A stretch of DNA of 54,028 nucleotides, from positions 1-54,028 of the forward strand of contig CAZYBE010000021.1 in NCBI GenBank assembly GCA_964645765.1, written 5' to 3'. Under the pieces are notes generated by a model. That model was not told the DNA's origin. It worked only from the letters and a program-made list of their open reading frames with translations, and did not search any database. A program made the translations under genes and the position numbers. Below, one piece after another: positions 7,344-15,565 of this stretch. This DNA is from CAZGMN01 sp964645765 (lineage in GTDB: Bacteria > Acidobacteriota > Aminicenantia > Aminicenantales > Aminicenantaceae). Positions within the stretch are counted from its first letter, which is position 1. Every line of letters starts with the position of its first letter.

Positions 7344-8438
7344 ATGAAAAGAAAAAATGGATCATCTGGCCGTGGGTCGAGATTCATTCTGGGGGTCATG
7401 TTTTTAATTCTCTTCGCAAGCTCGACGTTGTTCTCTCAGAGCTTCGATTTCCCCTCAAAAAAGTGGGGCATCAGTTTCGGCAATTCCAAAGAGTTCACTG
7501 GGTTGAGGTTCAATTTTCGAGACAGCCAGGTGAGGCGTATCACTGGAGTCAACATTACGCTCTGGACACCGAAGAATGACAATAAGGAAGCCAAGGTTAG
7601 GGGGCTGTCCCTGGGCGTAATTCCTGGGGGAGGCTATTTGCAGGGAATTCAGGTCGGAGTTTTGGGTGTCGCTGCGGAAAAAAATCTGGTTGGCCTCTCG
7701 GTCGGACTATTGGGAGTGGGAAGTGGGGAAAACGTGGTTGGCGTGAATATCGGCGGTCTTGGAGCAGGGGCCGGTGAAAGCCTAACAGGCATTAATATCG
7801 GCGGCTTTGGTGTAGGAGCAGGAAAAAATCTTACAGGCATTAACATCGGCGGCCTGGGAGTAGGGGCTGGAGAGAATCTTACAGGCATTAACATCGGCGG
7901 CTTGGGTGTGGGAGCTGGCGAGGATATGAAGGGATTGAACATTGGGCTCTTCGGCGCCGGTGCTGGCAGGGATGCAGCCTGGGTCAATCTCGGCGGGTTC
8001 GGGGTCGGTGCTGGGAGAGATATGACCGGGCTGAATGTCGGCTTGTTTGGCGTCGGCGCAGGACGCCGGCTTGTGGGGATCAATATCGGAGGCATCGGAG
8101 TGGGAGCCGGTGAAAAAATGATCGGGTTGACAATCGGCGGCATTGGTGCTGGCTCTACAGAGGTTCAGGGCATCATGGTCGGCGGCCTCGGTGTGGGCGG
8201 CGAAGTTCTGAAAGGCATTCAACTGGCGCTGGGGACAGTTCAAGTGGCAAGAGATGGCCGGATGATCGGCTTTGCGGCGAGCGCCGTCAACTATATCAGA
8301 GGAACGCAGACAGGGGTGAGCATTGGGATTGTGAACTACTGCTGGCGGTTGAAAGGCGTCCAAATCGGCCTGGTCAATATCGTCCGCGACAATCCGAAAT
8401 ACTCAAGAGTCCTGCCTCTTATAAACGTGAATTTTTAA
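7344..8438 (+). CDS. Exported repeat protein with 16-residue GINIGGLGVGAGENLT units (LA_2272-like surface repeat)
   Basis: 364 residues from ATG 7344, which follows AAGGAG; a reading from 7317 adds 9 unsupported residues. A signal peptide ends near ASSTLFSQS. Residues about 101-290 hold about twelve tandem 16-residue units of consensus GINIGGxGVGAGENLT, followed by a conserved tail (GFAASAVNYIRGTQTGVSIG). Alternating small and hydrophobic residues suggest a stacked beta structure, either a solenoid or a set of outer-membrane strands. The repeat resembles the surface repeat annotated in Leptospira LA_2272-type proteins; that link rests on memory of the motif. The role is unknown: adhesion or surface coat are guesses. 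Neighbouring units are nearly identical in DNA (7790-7912), so the array can probably expand or contract by slippage. Confidence 0.7.
   Translation: MKRKNGSSGRGSRFILGVMFLILFASSTLFSQSFDFPSKKWGISFGNSKEFTGLRFNFRDSQVRRITGVNITLWTPKNDNKEAKVRGLSLGVIPGGGYLQGIQVGVLGVAAEKNLVGLSVGLLGVGSGENVVGVNIGGLGAGAGESLTGINIGGFGVGAGKNLTGINIGGLGVGAGENLTGINIGGLGVGAGEDMKGLNIGLFGAGAGRDAAWVNLGGFGVGAGRDMTGLNVGLFGVGAGRRLVGINIGGIGVGAGEKMIGLTIGGIGAGSTEVQGIMVGGLGVGGEVLKGIQLALGTVQVARDGRMIGFAASAVNYIRGTQTGVSIGIVNYCWRLKGVQIGLVNIVRDNPKYSRVLPLINVNF
7644..8213 (+). repeat. In-frame tandem 48-bp coding repeat
   Basis: About twelve units of roughly 48 bp encode the 16-residue repeat of the surface protein. Units 4-6 share long identical DNA such as CTTACAGGCATTAACATCGG. 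Outer units are diverged and the last two are shortened to 15 residues. Confidence 0.8.
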
Positions 8439-8526
8439 AATTATTTCATCGACTCATTTTTTGGCTTTTATAAAGTCTATTTTGAAAGGGATGAGGTCAA
8501 TTCTTTTCTGAGCCAAATTTGGCGAC

Positions 8527-9705
8527 TCATTCAAGAATGCGCATAGCAGAAGGAGGTAATAAAAGGGCTGCTCCGACGAGCCCAGCAGCATCCTTCTCTA
8601 AAACTTCGCTCACTCCCGGAATTTCATCAGCCAATATAATCACAAAATCATAACCCTTATTTTTAAGCGTTTTTTCCAAAACAGACAAAGTATATCTTTT
8701 GGCAGGCTTGGCTGTCAGCCAGCCTCCCAGGATGAATACTCTTGTTCCTTTGACCCATTGCCAGAATTCAGCTTCTAAGCGCGGAGGGTTATTCACTACA
8801 GCTTTTTTGGATTCGCCCTCTGCTCCTCCTTCAAAGGCTAAAATCATCGTTTGAGCTAAAGCTTCTCCTGCTTTTCTGTAGAGAGATCGAGCTGCCTCTT
8901 TTATGCTTTCATCCTTATGCTCGGTTAAAGACGCTATAAATTCTCCGGTGAGTTTATCTTTGCTGAATTTATTTGCCAAGATGATGTTTCTCTCTGCCTG
9001 ACGTTTCAATCCTTCACCTGTTGCCAGGTCTTCTGGTGTTAAGCAATGAGGAGCTATTCTTCCTTCACCTTCTCCTACGATAATGTCAAAAAACTGCTGG
9101 GGTCCCGGGATGGGCATGACCTGGCTTTCTTTGATGTAAAAAGCACCTGCCCCAAAACCTGTTCCTGGAATGAAACCGGCAATTTTTCCGCTCTCTTTTA
9201 AGGCTTCTTTTGCTGCGGGATATTTCTCGATGTTTGCCAAAAGATAATGAGCCATGGCCAGGACATTGGCTACACCATCGTTATTAACGGCAGCGCGCCA
9301 TCCAGGTCCCATCATCCTGGAAACTTCCTCTGCCAGGTTGAAATTCTCTAAATCAGGCACATTGGGAACTGTTCCCTTATAGGGAATTCCCTCTTCCAGC
9401 CAGGCACCAGGCGCAGATATTCCGACAGTTTTTACTAAAGGATAACGATATTTCTTTTTGACCCTTTGGTACAAGACTTTTAGATTCTCTACTGTTTTTT
9501 CCAATGTCGCTGTGAGGTCTGTCACAAACCCTTTGGGATGGCCTTGAACGAACTTTGTGGGATTCTTTATCTTTTTAGGCTTTTCAGGGTAGAGAAGATA
9601 AGGGGTTCCGATGAATCGACGTTGGCTTGTTCGGATGGCTACGAATCCCCTTCTCGTGTGCGTGGCCCCCAAATCTATGACAGGTATTATTCTTGTGTCT
9701 TCCAT
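8527..9705 (-). CDS. ROK-like sugar kinase
   Basis: 392 residues from ATG 9705; a TTG at 9723 would add six. Neither has a clear ribosome-binding site. The actin-like/ASKHA fold is indicated by the phosphate-1 motif VIDLGATHTRRG near the N-terminus, NNDGVANVLA with the likely catalytic Asp (about residue 150), and the phosphate-2 loop GFIPGTGFGAGAF. A third glycine motif (FILGGWL) lies near the end. These match ROK/glucokinase-type kinases, which phosphorylate hexoses or N-acetylhexosamines in the cytoplasm. The CxCGxxGCxE zinc motif of many ROK proteins is not present, so this is a divergent branch and the sugar is unknown. With the exported glycosidases elsewhere in the window, intracellular phosphorylation of released sugars is a reasonable role. 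Confidence 0.7.
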   Translation of the reverse strand: MEDTRIIPVIDLGATHTRRGFVAIRTSQRRFIGTPYLLYPEKPKKIKNPTKFVQGHPKGFVTDLTATLEKTVENLKVLYQRVKKKYRYPLVKTVGISAPGAWLEEGIPYKGTVPNVPDLENFNLAEEVSRMMGPGWRAAVNNDGVANVLAMAHYLLANIEKYPAAKEALKESGKIAGFIPGTGFGAGAFYIKESQVMPIPGPQQFFDIIVGEGEGRIAPHCLTPEDLATGEGLKRQAERNIILANKFSKDKLTGEFIASLTEHKDESIKEAARSLYRKAGEALAQTMILAFEGGAEGESKKAVVNNPPRLEAEFWQWVKGTRVFILGGWLTAKPAKRYTLSVLEKTLKNKGYDFVIILADEIPGVSEVLEKDAAGLVGAALLLPPSAMRILE

Positions 9706-9757
9706 GGACAGAAAATTTATCAATTACACGTTATTGATGTCAAATTATGGGTAATTA

Positions 9758-9814
9758 TAGGAACACGATACTTAATTTACGAAGTTCGAATTATGGGGAC
9801 ACAATACTTAATTA
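9758..9814. repeat. Two direct copies of the GTATTGTGTCCCC repeat (inverted sense)
   Basis: AGGAACACGATACTTAATTTA (from 9758) and GGGGACACAATACTTAATTA (9795-9814) are two units in the same orientation, in the 185-nt gap between the ROK kinase and the NTF2-like gene. Confidence 0.65.
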
Positions 9815-9890
9815 TGCAAAAAAGGCAATTAGTTAGACCTGAAATTGGGGCGCTTTTCAGAAAGGGATTTTGACAGCACGGAGAAACGAA

Positions 9891-10433
9891 TTACCGAGTC
9901 TTCGAAGAACGCGGCACATATTCAGGAGGGATGGGACAGTCGCTGCGCTCATCCATCCATAAGATGGCACAGATCTGCCAGAGGCCCTCGGCGTTGATGA
10001 GCTGGATGCTGTTAATTCCCCTAACCATTTTCTCTGGGTCTGTAATGTTGATTCCCTTTCGGTAAGTAGAAAAGACATGGGCCATCCGTCCGAAAACCTC
10101 GACCCTGCGCGCAATCTCCGACTCGTGGAAGCTCTTCATCAGCCCCTTTTGAATTCTTTCCTGGAAGGAGCGGATAAAGGTTTCTCTGTTCATGCGGTCA
10201 ATGGTGTCATCCTTGTTGATTCGGATGAATTGAGCTTCTGGTGTGACGGCCGAACGAAGACGCTCGAAGTCGGGCGCTCCACCCTCGGGAAAGGAAAGGG
10301 ATTCGTAAAGGCTCTTGATGACAGCATCCATCGAGGAGCTTTCCTCTGTTGAAGATGGCCCTGAGAGAAATACTAAAAAAATTCCAAGAACCATTAAAGA
10401 AAAAGAAGCGATCGGTCTTAATGTGATTTTCAT
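9891..10433 (-). CDS. Exported NTF2/SnoaL-like protein
   Basis: 180 residues. The signal peptide (KITLRPIASFSLMVLGIFLVFLSG) is followed by a compact domain: an N-terminal helix (SMDAVIKSLYESLSF), a second helix with RLRSAVTPEAQFIRI, then strands including VEVFGRMAHVFSTYRKGIN and INSIQLINAEGLWQICAILWMDE. This helix-then-curved-sheet order, and the closing W-x-I-x-x-I-x-W strand, are typical of NTF2-like (SnoaL/DUF4440) domains, which bind small ligands or act as minor enzymes. A GAGGG site precedes the ATG. Function is unknown. Its only near neighbours are palindromic repeats, so it is probably transcribed alone. Confidence 0.65.
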   Translation of the reverse strand: MKITLRPIASFSLMVLGIFLVFLSGPSSTEESSSMDAVIKSLYESLSFPEGGAPDFERLRSAVTPEAQFIRINKDDTIDRMNRETFIRSFQERIQKGLMKSFHESEIARRVEVFGRMAHVFSTYRKGINITDPEKMVRGINSIQLINAEGLWQICAILWMDERSDCPIPPEYVPRSSKTR

Positions 10434-10502
10434 CTGGCCCTCACCAAAAATTTATTTCTAATGTCCAGCAAGTATTATGCCAAAGACATAAAAAAAAATT
10501 AA

Positions 10503-10613
10503 GGGGACACATTTAATTTAGAAAGCTAAATATTGTGTCCCCATAACTTAACTAGCCTTGTGAATTAAGCATTGTGTACCCATAACTTAGCACAAATTAA
10601 GTATTGTGTCCCC
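10503..10613. repeat. Three-unit repeat cluster including a hairpin, AATTAAGTATTGTGTCCCC family
   Basis: A hairpin GGGGACACATTTAATTTAG...CTAAATATTGTGTCCCC spans 10503-10542. Two further units in the same sense follow (10562-10581 and 10594-10613, the last AATTAAGTATTGTGTCCCC). The cluster ends 46 nt before the next start codon. Confidence 0.75.
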
Positions 10614-10659
10614 AAAACTTTTGAGAGAAAATATATGTATATCTCAGAGGAGATTTAAC

Positions 10660-10926
10660 ATGCTAAGAAGGGATTTTTTTAAGTTAACGGCGTCCAGCCT
10701 TCTCGTCTTGCCTCTGATGAAATTGGATAATTTTTGGGTCACCGAGCCTGCCCAAAGAGAATCCTCTCTCTGGATTCAAGGCTCTCCCTATCTCGGGCAT
10801 TCTGATTACAGGCACGATTTCAGGGAATTGACTCCAGATGAAATCAGGCATGAAATAGTCCATTTCAGGACAGAAGAGCCGTGGAGAAGGATGATTCTCT
10901 TCGGGCTCGAAAGGAGGCAAGAATGA
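10660..10926 (+). CDS. Small Tat-signal protein translationally coupled to tldD
   Basis: 88 residues from ATG 10660, which follows GAGGAG. The N-terminus reads LRRDFFKLTASSLLVLPLM, a twin-arginine-type motif and hydrophobic core. About 60 residues follow, rich in charged and aromatic residues (SPYLGHSDYRHDFRELTPDE, then RTEEPWRRMILFGLERR). I do not recognise a domain. The stop overlaps the tldD start as ATGA, so the two are co-translated. It could be a small periplasmic partner of the TldD/TldE protease. It could also be the detached Tat leader of an originally exported TldD, since exported TldD-like proteins are known in related phyla. The presence of its own start and of a strong tldD ribosome-binding site argues for a real separate gene. 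Confidence 0.65.
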   Translation: MLRRDFFKLTASSLLVLPLMKLDNFWVTEPAQRESSLWIQGSPYLGHSDYRHDFRELTPDEIRHEIVHFRTEEPWRRMILFGLERRQE

Positions 10927-12371
10927 AAGACCTGGCGGAACTGGCATTGGACACTGCAAAATCAAAGGGTGCTTCCTACGCGGACATCCGCATCTGCCGC
11001 TACAGGAACCAGTACATTTTCGGCAGGGACAGGCGTATAGAAACCGTTGCTGACACAGAGGACATCGGCTTTGGAGTCCGGGCCATCGTCAATGGTGCTT
11101 GGGGCTTTGCTTCAAGCTACCTGCTTGAAAAGGAAGAAATCCAAAGAACTGCCGCCATGGCCGTTGAAGTTGCCAGGGCGAGTTCGCGCCTGCTCAAGCA
11201 GCCGGTAGAGCTCGCGCCAGAGCCTGCTTACCAGGACCACTGGCAATCGCCCATCCAGAAGAATCCTTTCAAGATTCCCATGGAGAAAAAAATCGACCTT
11301 GTGCTCCGCATCAACGAGGAGATGCTCAAGGTCGATGGCATCAAGGTCGCCATGACCTACCTCATGTTCAACGAGATGTGGAAATATTTCGCCTCGACAG
11401 ATGGCTCTTTTATCGAACAGGACCTCATCTACACCTACCCCCAATCCACTGCTGTTGCCGTCGTAGCAGGCGATTCCCAGACGCGCTCTATCCAGGTTCC
11501 TCCTGAACAAAAGGGCTATGAGCTCATCGAATCCTTAGACTGGATAGAAAAGGCCAGGAAAGCTGGCGAAGAAGCCGTGCAGAAAGTAAAGGCCAAGCAG
11601 GGGGCGGCCGGAAAAATGGACATCATCGTCATGCCCTCCCAACTCTGCCTTACCATGCACGAGAGCATCGGCCATGCCACAGAGCTCGACAGAGCGCTGG
11701 GATGGGAAGCCGACTATGCAGGGACGACCTTTGTGACTCTGGACAAGCTGGGAAAGCTCAAATTCGGCTCGTCGCTGATGAACATTGTCGGCGACAAAAT
11801 CCTCCCCTCTGCGCTGGGCACTGCGGGCTACGATGACGACGGAGTCAAGGCCCGCAGGTTTGACATCATCAAGGAAGGAAACTTTGTCGGATACCAGACG
11901 ACACGGGAGCTGGCACGGTTTGTCAATGAAAAGGAATCCAAGGGCTGCGCTTTTGCCGACTCCTGGTCCTCCTTTCCCATGCAGAGGATGCCCAACATCT
12001 GGCTCAAGCCTGGTGACAAGCCTCTCCCTCTCGATCAACTAATCTCGGATACCAAAGAAGGCCTGCTTTTCGATGGGATGGGGAGTTTCAGTATCGACCA
12101 CCAGAGATACAACTTCCAGTTTGGCGGGGACGCTGTCTGGGAAATCAAGAACGGCAAGCTCGGCGACATGGTCAAGAATGTTGCTTATCAATCCAAAACC
12201 ACTGACTTCTGGGGGTCGCTCGATGCCATCTGCTCCAAGGAATACTGGGAGAACTGGGGAGTCTTCGGCTGCGGGAAAGGCGAGCCGCCCCAGTCAGCCA
12301 GGATGGGGCATGGAAGCGCGCCGGCCCGCTTCCGTCAGGTGAACATCGTCAGCGCAGGAGGGAAGCTATGA
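10923..12371 (+). CDS. tldD: TldD-family metalloprotease subunit
   Basis: 482 residues. ATG at 10923 follows a strong AAAGGAGG, and the preceding gene's TGA overlaps it. The zinc motif HESIGHATELDR at about residue 246 corresponds to the HExxxH of TldD, with the downstream Glu in place. The rest of the fold is recognisable: an N-terminal region beginning LAELALDTAKSKGASYADIR and the glycine- and serine-rich C-terminus. In E. coli TldD/TldE form a heterodimeric protease that degrades unfolded peptides and trims microcin B17 or CcdA; TldD provides the metal site. The substrate here is not indicated, and no bacteriocin-like precursor is adjacent. It overlaps tldE by 4 nt. Confidence 0.93.
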   Translation: MKDLAELALDTAKSKGASYADIRICRYRNQYIFGRDRRIETVADTEDIGFGVRAIVNGAWGFASSYLLEKEEIQRTAAMAVEVARASSRLLKQPVELAPEPAYQDHWQSPIQKNPFKIPMEKKIDLVLRINEEMLKVDGIKVAMTYLMFNEMWKYFASTDGSFIEQDLIYTYPQSTAVAVVAGDSQTRSIQVPPEQKGYELIESLDWIEKARKAGEEAVQKVKAKQGAAGKMDIIVMPSQLCLTMHESIGHATELDRALGWEADYAGTTFVTLDKLGKLKFGSSLMNIVGDKILPSALGTAGYDDDGVKARRFDIIKEGNFVGYQTTRELARFVNEKESKGCAFADSWSSFPMQRMPNIWLKPGDKPLPLDQLISDTKEGLLFDGMGSFSIDHQRYNFQFGGDAVWEIKNGKLGDMVKNVAYQSKTTDFWGSLDAICSKEYWENWGVFGCGKGEPPQSARMGHGSAPARFRQVNIVSAGGKL

Positions 12372-13699
12372 TTTTAGATGAAAAGGAAATAATGACTCTT
12401 CTCCAGAATATCATCTCAGAGAACCCGGGAAAGGCCATCGGAATCGGAATCTCCGGCCGCGAGAACGGCTCCACCCGATTTGCCAACAACGCCATCACCA
12501 CCAACGGCGTCTACAACAGGCTAGATTTATATGTCGATGTCACCAAAGGCAAGAAGAGAGGCATCGCAGTGATCAACGAGCTGAATAAAGAAAAAATCAG
12601 GGAAGCAGTGGCTCGAGCAGATGCCTTGGCCGAGGTGGCACCGGAAAACGCTGAGCTCATGCCTCCTCTCGGCCCTCAGAAATATCCCAAGGTCCCGGCG
12701 CTTTTTTACAAGAGCACAGCTGAATTCTCACCCGGGAAAAGAGTCGATTCGATTGTTTCGGTCATCGATAAAGCGAAAAAGGAAAACCTCACCTCTGCCG
12801 GCTTCTTCGAAACGAGCTCAGGCTTCTCCGCTTTCATGAATTCGAAAGGCCTCTCCTATTATCTCCTCTCCACCCGTTCCTATTTCAACAACACCTTTCG
12901 CAGCGGCGAGGGAGGCTCTGGTTGGACTTCGGCTGAAGAGGAGGATGTGGATAGGGTAGGGGTCGGAAACCTGGCTGATGGCGCAGTGCGGAAGGCGATT
13001 GATTCCAGAAATCCCAGGCCTCTGCCTGCAGGAAAATACACTGTCATTCTCGAGCCTGCCGCTGTTGCCGATATGGTCTGGTTCCTCCTTTATAACTTCA
13101 CCGCCCGGGAGGCTGATGAAGGGAGGAGCTTTCTTTCCCTTCCTGAGGGAAAGAACCGCCTGGGAGAGATGCTTGTCTCATCCAAAATCACCATCTCCAG
13201 CGACCCTGCTTTCGCTCAAATCCCGGCTTTTCCTCTCGGTGAAGACGGGCTGCCTCAAGAAAAGACAGTCTGGATAGAGAAGAGCCTCATTAAGAATTTG
13301 ATTTACACCAGGTTCTGGGCTGAGAAAATGGGGAAAGAGCCTGTCTCCTTCCCGGCTAACGTCATTATGGAAGGAGAGAGCCATCGTCTGGAAGACCTCG
13401 TCCGCTCAACAAAGAAAGGCGTGCTGGTCAGCCGTTTCTGGTACATTCGCGATTTGAACCCGATGATTCTGCTCCTGACAGGCCTGACGCGGGATGGGAC
13501 ATTCTTGATTGAAAACGGCAAGGTCAGCCACCCTGTCAACAATTTCCGCTTCAACGAAAGCCCGGTCAATGTTCTGAAGAACGTGGAGATGATGTCCCAG
13601 CCGAAGAGAGCGGTCGGCGGTGAGACCGGCCAGTCTGCTTTTGTCCCTGCGCTCAAGGTGAAAGAATTCAACTTCTCATCCGTGTCGGATGCAGTGTAA
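12368..13699 (+). CDS. tldE: TldE/PmbA-family protease subunit
   Basis: 443 residues, starting ATGA over the tldD stop, so expressed in a fixed ratio with it. It has the TldE/PmbA fold: AIGIGISGRENGSTRFANNA near the N-terminus, a central segment GKYTVILEPAAVADMVWFL, and a C-terminal run with SRFWYIRDLNPMILLLTGLT. It has no HExxxH, as expected for the non-catalytic partner that shapes the substrate channel. No signal peptide is visible on either TldD or TldE, so the complex should be cytoplasmic, which makes the preceding Tat-signal protein puzzling. The gene ends 5 nt before a strong palindromic hairpin (13704-13744). Confidence 0.92.
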   Translation: MILDEKEIMTLLQNIISENPGKAIGIGISGRENGSTRFANNAITTNGVYNRLDLYVDVTKGKKRGIAVINELNKEKIREAVARADALAEVAPENAELMPPLGPQKYPKVPALFYKSTAEFSPGKRVDSIVSVIDKAKKENLTSAGFFETSSGFSAFMNSKGLSYYLLSTRSYFNNTFRSGEGGSGWTSAEEEDVDRVGVGNLADGAVRKAIDSRNPRPLPAGKYTVILEPAAVADMVWFLLYNFTAREADEGRSFLSLPEGKNRLGEMLVSSKITISSDPAFAQIPAFPLGEDGLPQEKTVWIEKSLIKNLIYTRFWAEKMGKEPVSFPANVIMEGESHRLEDLVRSTKKGVLVSRFWYIRDLNPMILLLTGLTRDGTFLIENGKVSHPVNNFRFNESPVNVLKNVEMMSQPKRAVGGETGQSAFVPALKVKEFNFSSVSDAV

Positions 13700-13703
13700 T
13701 TTC

Positions 13704-13744
13704 GGGGACACAATACTCAATTCAAAATTAAATATTGTGTCCCC
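13704..13744. repeat. Palindromic hairpin of the GTATTGTGTCCCC family, likely bidirectional terminator
   Basis: GGGGACACAATACTCAATT, a 3-nt loop, then AATTAAATATTGTGTCCCC forms a 19-bp stem with about two mismatches. It lies alone in the 61-nt gap between two convergent genes, where a shared terminator is expected. Confidence 0.8.
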
Positions 13745-13760
13745 AGAATTCACCCAGAAT

Positions 13761-15287
13761 TTAGCAAACCTTCACCACCTCCATCCCCAGGATGGCGCCG
13801 AGTTTTTGGATCTTAGAGGCTATGTGTCCCAAGCCGACGGCGCAGTGATGGGCAGGGCCCTCGCTGCTCCAGGCCTCGATGAATTTTTTGACGCCGAGCG
13901 AGAATTTGTAGCGGCTGTTTGTATTCCCAATCTCAAGGATTGGACCGGGGACAGATTCTCCCTCAGCTACGAGGAGCTTAAGTTTTCCATCCCGCGTCTG
14001 GACGACAGCCAGCAAAGTCACCGGTCCGTGCTTGACTTTCATCTCTACTGAGAGGCCCTTGCCGGGCTTTCCGTGAAAAACGCCCAACGGCTTCAATATC
14101 GGCTTTCCTTCAGCGATGGCTAAATGCCCGGGCCCGTCATGTCCCATGAGGATGATATCCTCGTTGAAGTCCATGGCGTAGAACTCGCTGAAGGAGCCGC
14201 CAGCGCCAAAGGCATCCATGATTTTCATGGCCTGGGCATTCTTCACCTCGCATTCGCCGGCCACAGGCACATGCCTGGCCGTGAGGAGAGAGTTGCCGGC
14301 GATGACCGAGGTGATGATGTCTTCCTCTTCGCTTCCCGGCGTTCCTTCGTAGTAATAAGCGAGCGACCCAAGTCTTTTTTCCTCCACCAGCTTGTCCAGG
14401 GCGCAGGCTGTCCGTGCGGCCCGCTCGATTTCTTCCTTGGGGCATTCAGGGAGGACTTCAAATTCCCGGTGGACCTCTCGCACTTTCTCTTCGATTTCTC
14501 TTTTCGTCACCTTGTCGCGGAGCAGCTTCAATTCGCCGATTTCCAGATGCTCGATGTGAGTTCCGAAAAAGACAGCCTGCTGGGTCGGGTCGGAATAGAC
14601 ATCGAGCATACCGTTATAGTAGTGGCCGAGAATGCCGAGGCGGTTGCGGGCCATGACTTCAGCCACTCTGGCAGCTTCGACCCACTCCCGAATCTCAGCC
14701 CAAGACTCTGGGTCATCGAGAGTTCCAGTGACCTGGTGGAAAGAGATTCCGGCGCGGTTGAAGACGCTGGAAATCTCAGGCACAGAGCAGGCCTGGCAGA
14801 AAGCCAGCCATTCGCCTGTCATTTTTCCCCGGTCTCCGAGGGAGTTGAACCAGGCATAGTTGATGGCCTTTTCAGGCTGGAGGTTGAGGACAACCACCGG
14901 GACTTTGGTCTCCTGCACAACAGGAAGGACTGTAGAGGAAAGCGCATAGGTGGAGACATAAAGAAAGATGAGTCTTACATCGCTCGTCTTAAAAAGTTCG
15001 GCGGTCCGCTGCGCTTTGTCCACCGTATCGACAAGGCCTGCGGTAATGACTTCAACGCCAGTGGCAGAGAGGGTTTCCTGGATTTTTTTCAGGTAGCCCT
15101 CGAGCCTCTCTCGAAGTCCTGCAAACTGCGGCCAGTAAGCCTCAAGGCCGATGCCGAAAAGCCCGATCTTAACATGCTTGGAATCTGATGTTTGACTGGA
15201 AGCCTTAACGGCTTGAAGCGGGCCGACGCTCCAAATAAATAGCACAATTAAAGAAGCTATAATAAAACGTGAAAAACTTCTCTTCAT
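13761..15287 (-). CDS. Exported L-arabinose-isomerase-like protein
   Basis: 508 residues. The N-terminus is a clear Sec signal peptide: basic KRSFSR, then FIIASLIVLFIWSVG, with a likely cleavage after VKA. The mature protein follows the AraA/FucI isomerase fold. Its middle part aligns in pattern with E. coli AraA: GECEVKNAQAMKIMDAFG (AraA GEGD, metal-binding Glu), GGSFSEFYAMDF (SFMEDY, second Glu), ILMGHDGPGH (LGSHMLE, His) and near the end EGPAHHCAVGLGH (His pair). All four Mn-ligand positions seem kept, so an active aldose-ketose isomerase, or a sugar-binding descendant, is plausible. AraA itself is cytoplasmic; an exported form is unusual. AAAGGAGG precedes the ATG. It is transcribed convergently with tldDE and apparently alone. 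Confidence 0.75.
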   Translation of the reverse strand: MKRSFSRFIIASLIVLFIWSVGPLQAVKASSQTSDSKHVKIGLFGIGLEAYWPQFAGLRERLEGYLKKIQETLSATGVEVITAGLVDTVDKAQRTAELFKTSDVRLIFLYVSTYALSSTVLPVVQETKVPVVVLNLQPEKAINYAWFNSLGDRGKMTGEWLAFCQACSVPEISSVFNRAGISFHQVTGTLDDPESWAEIREWVEAARVAEVMARNRLGILGHYYNGMLDVYSDPTQQAVFFGTHIEHLEIGELKLLRDKVTKREIEEKVREVHREFEVLPECPKEEIERAARTACALDKLVEEKRLGSLAYYYEGTPGSEEEDIITSVIAGNSLLTARHVPVAGECEVKNAQAMKIMDAFGAGGSFSEFYAMDFNEDIILMGHDGPGHLAIAEGKPILKPLGVFHGKPGKGLSVEMKVKHGPVTLLAVVQTRDGKLKLLVAEGESVPGPILEIGNTNSRYKFSLGVKKFIEAWSSEGPAHHCAVGLGHIASKIQKLGAILGMEVVKVC

Positions 15288-15565
15288 CTTTTTCCCTCCT
15301 TTGACGGGGTCTTCATCGAATCCTGCTGAAGAACGCCTTTTTCTATTTTTGTTTTTCTCCCTTTCATCTCTTTTCTGTTTGTGACCTATAGCTGCTTTTT
15401 ATCGCCAAAAGATGGCCTCTGTCAATGAGATCCATGGGATGATAAGGAAATTTCTTTGGCATCCCTTTCTCACTCCTTTATAGCAAATTTCAAAAAATAA
15501 ACTTAGAATTTAACTTTGGCAATGAACAAATCTTTCTGAAAAAGCGACTAACAATTGGAAACATA

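Noticed and set aside
7649..8143. Proline-rich minus-strand frames opposite the surface-repeat gene
   Set aside because: They mirror the glycine repeat in the other strand (SPAPTPKPP repeats). The plus-strand gene has a signal peptide and ribosome-binding site.
14124..15188. Plus-strand 354-codon open frame
   Set aside because: Antisense to the arabinose-isomerase-like gene, with no start signal and no recognisable domain; the minus-strand frame has a signal peptide, a ribosome-binding site and metal ligands.
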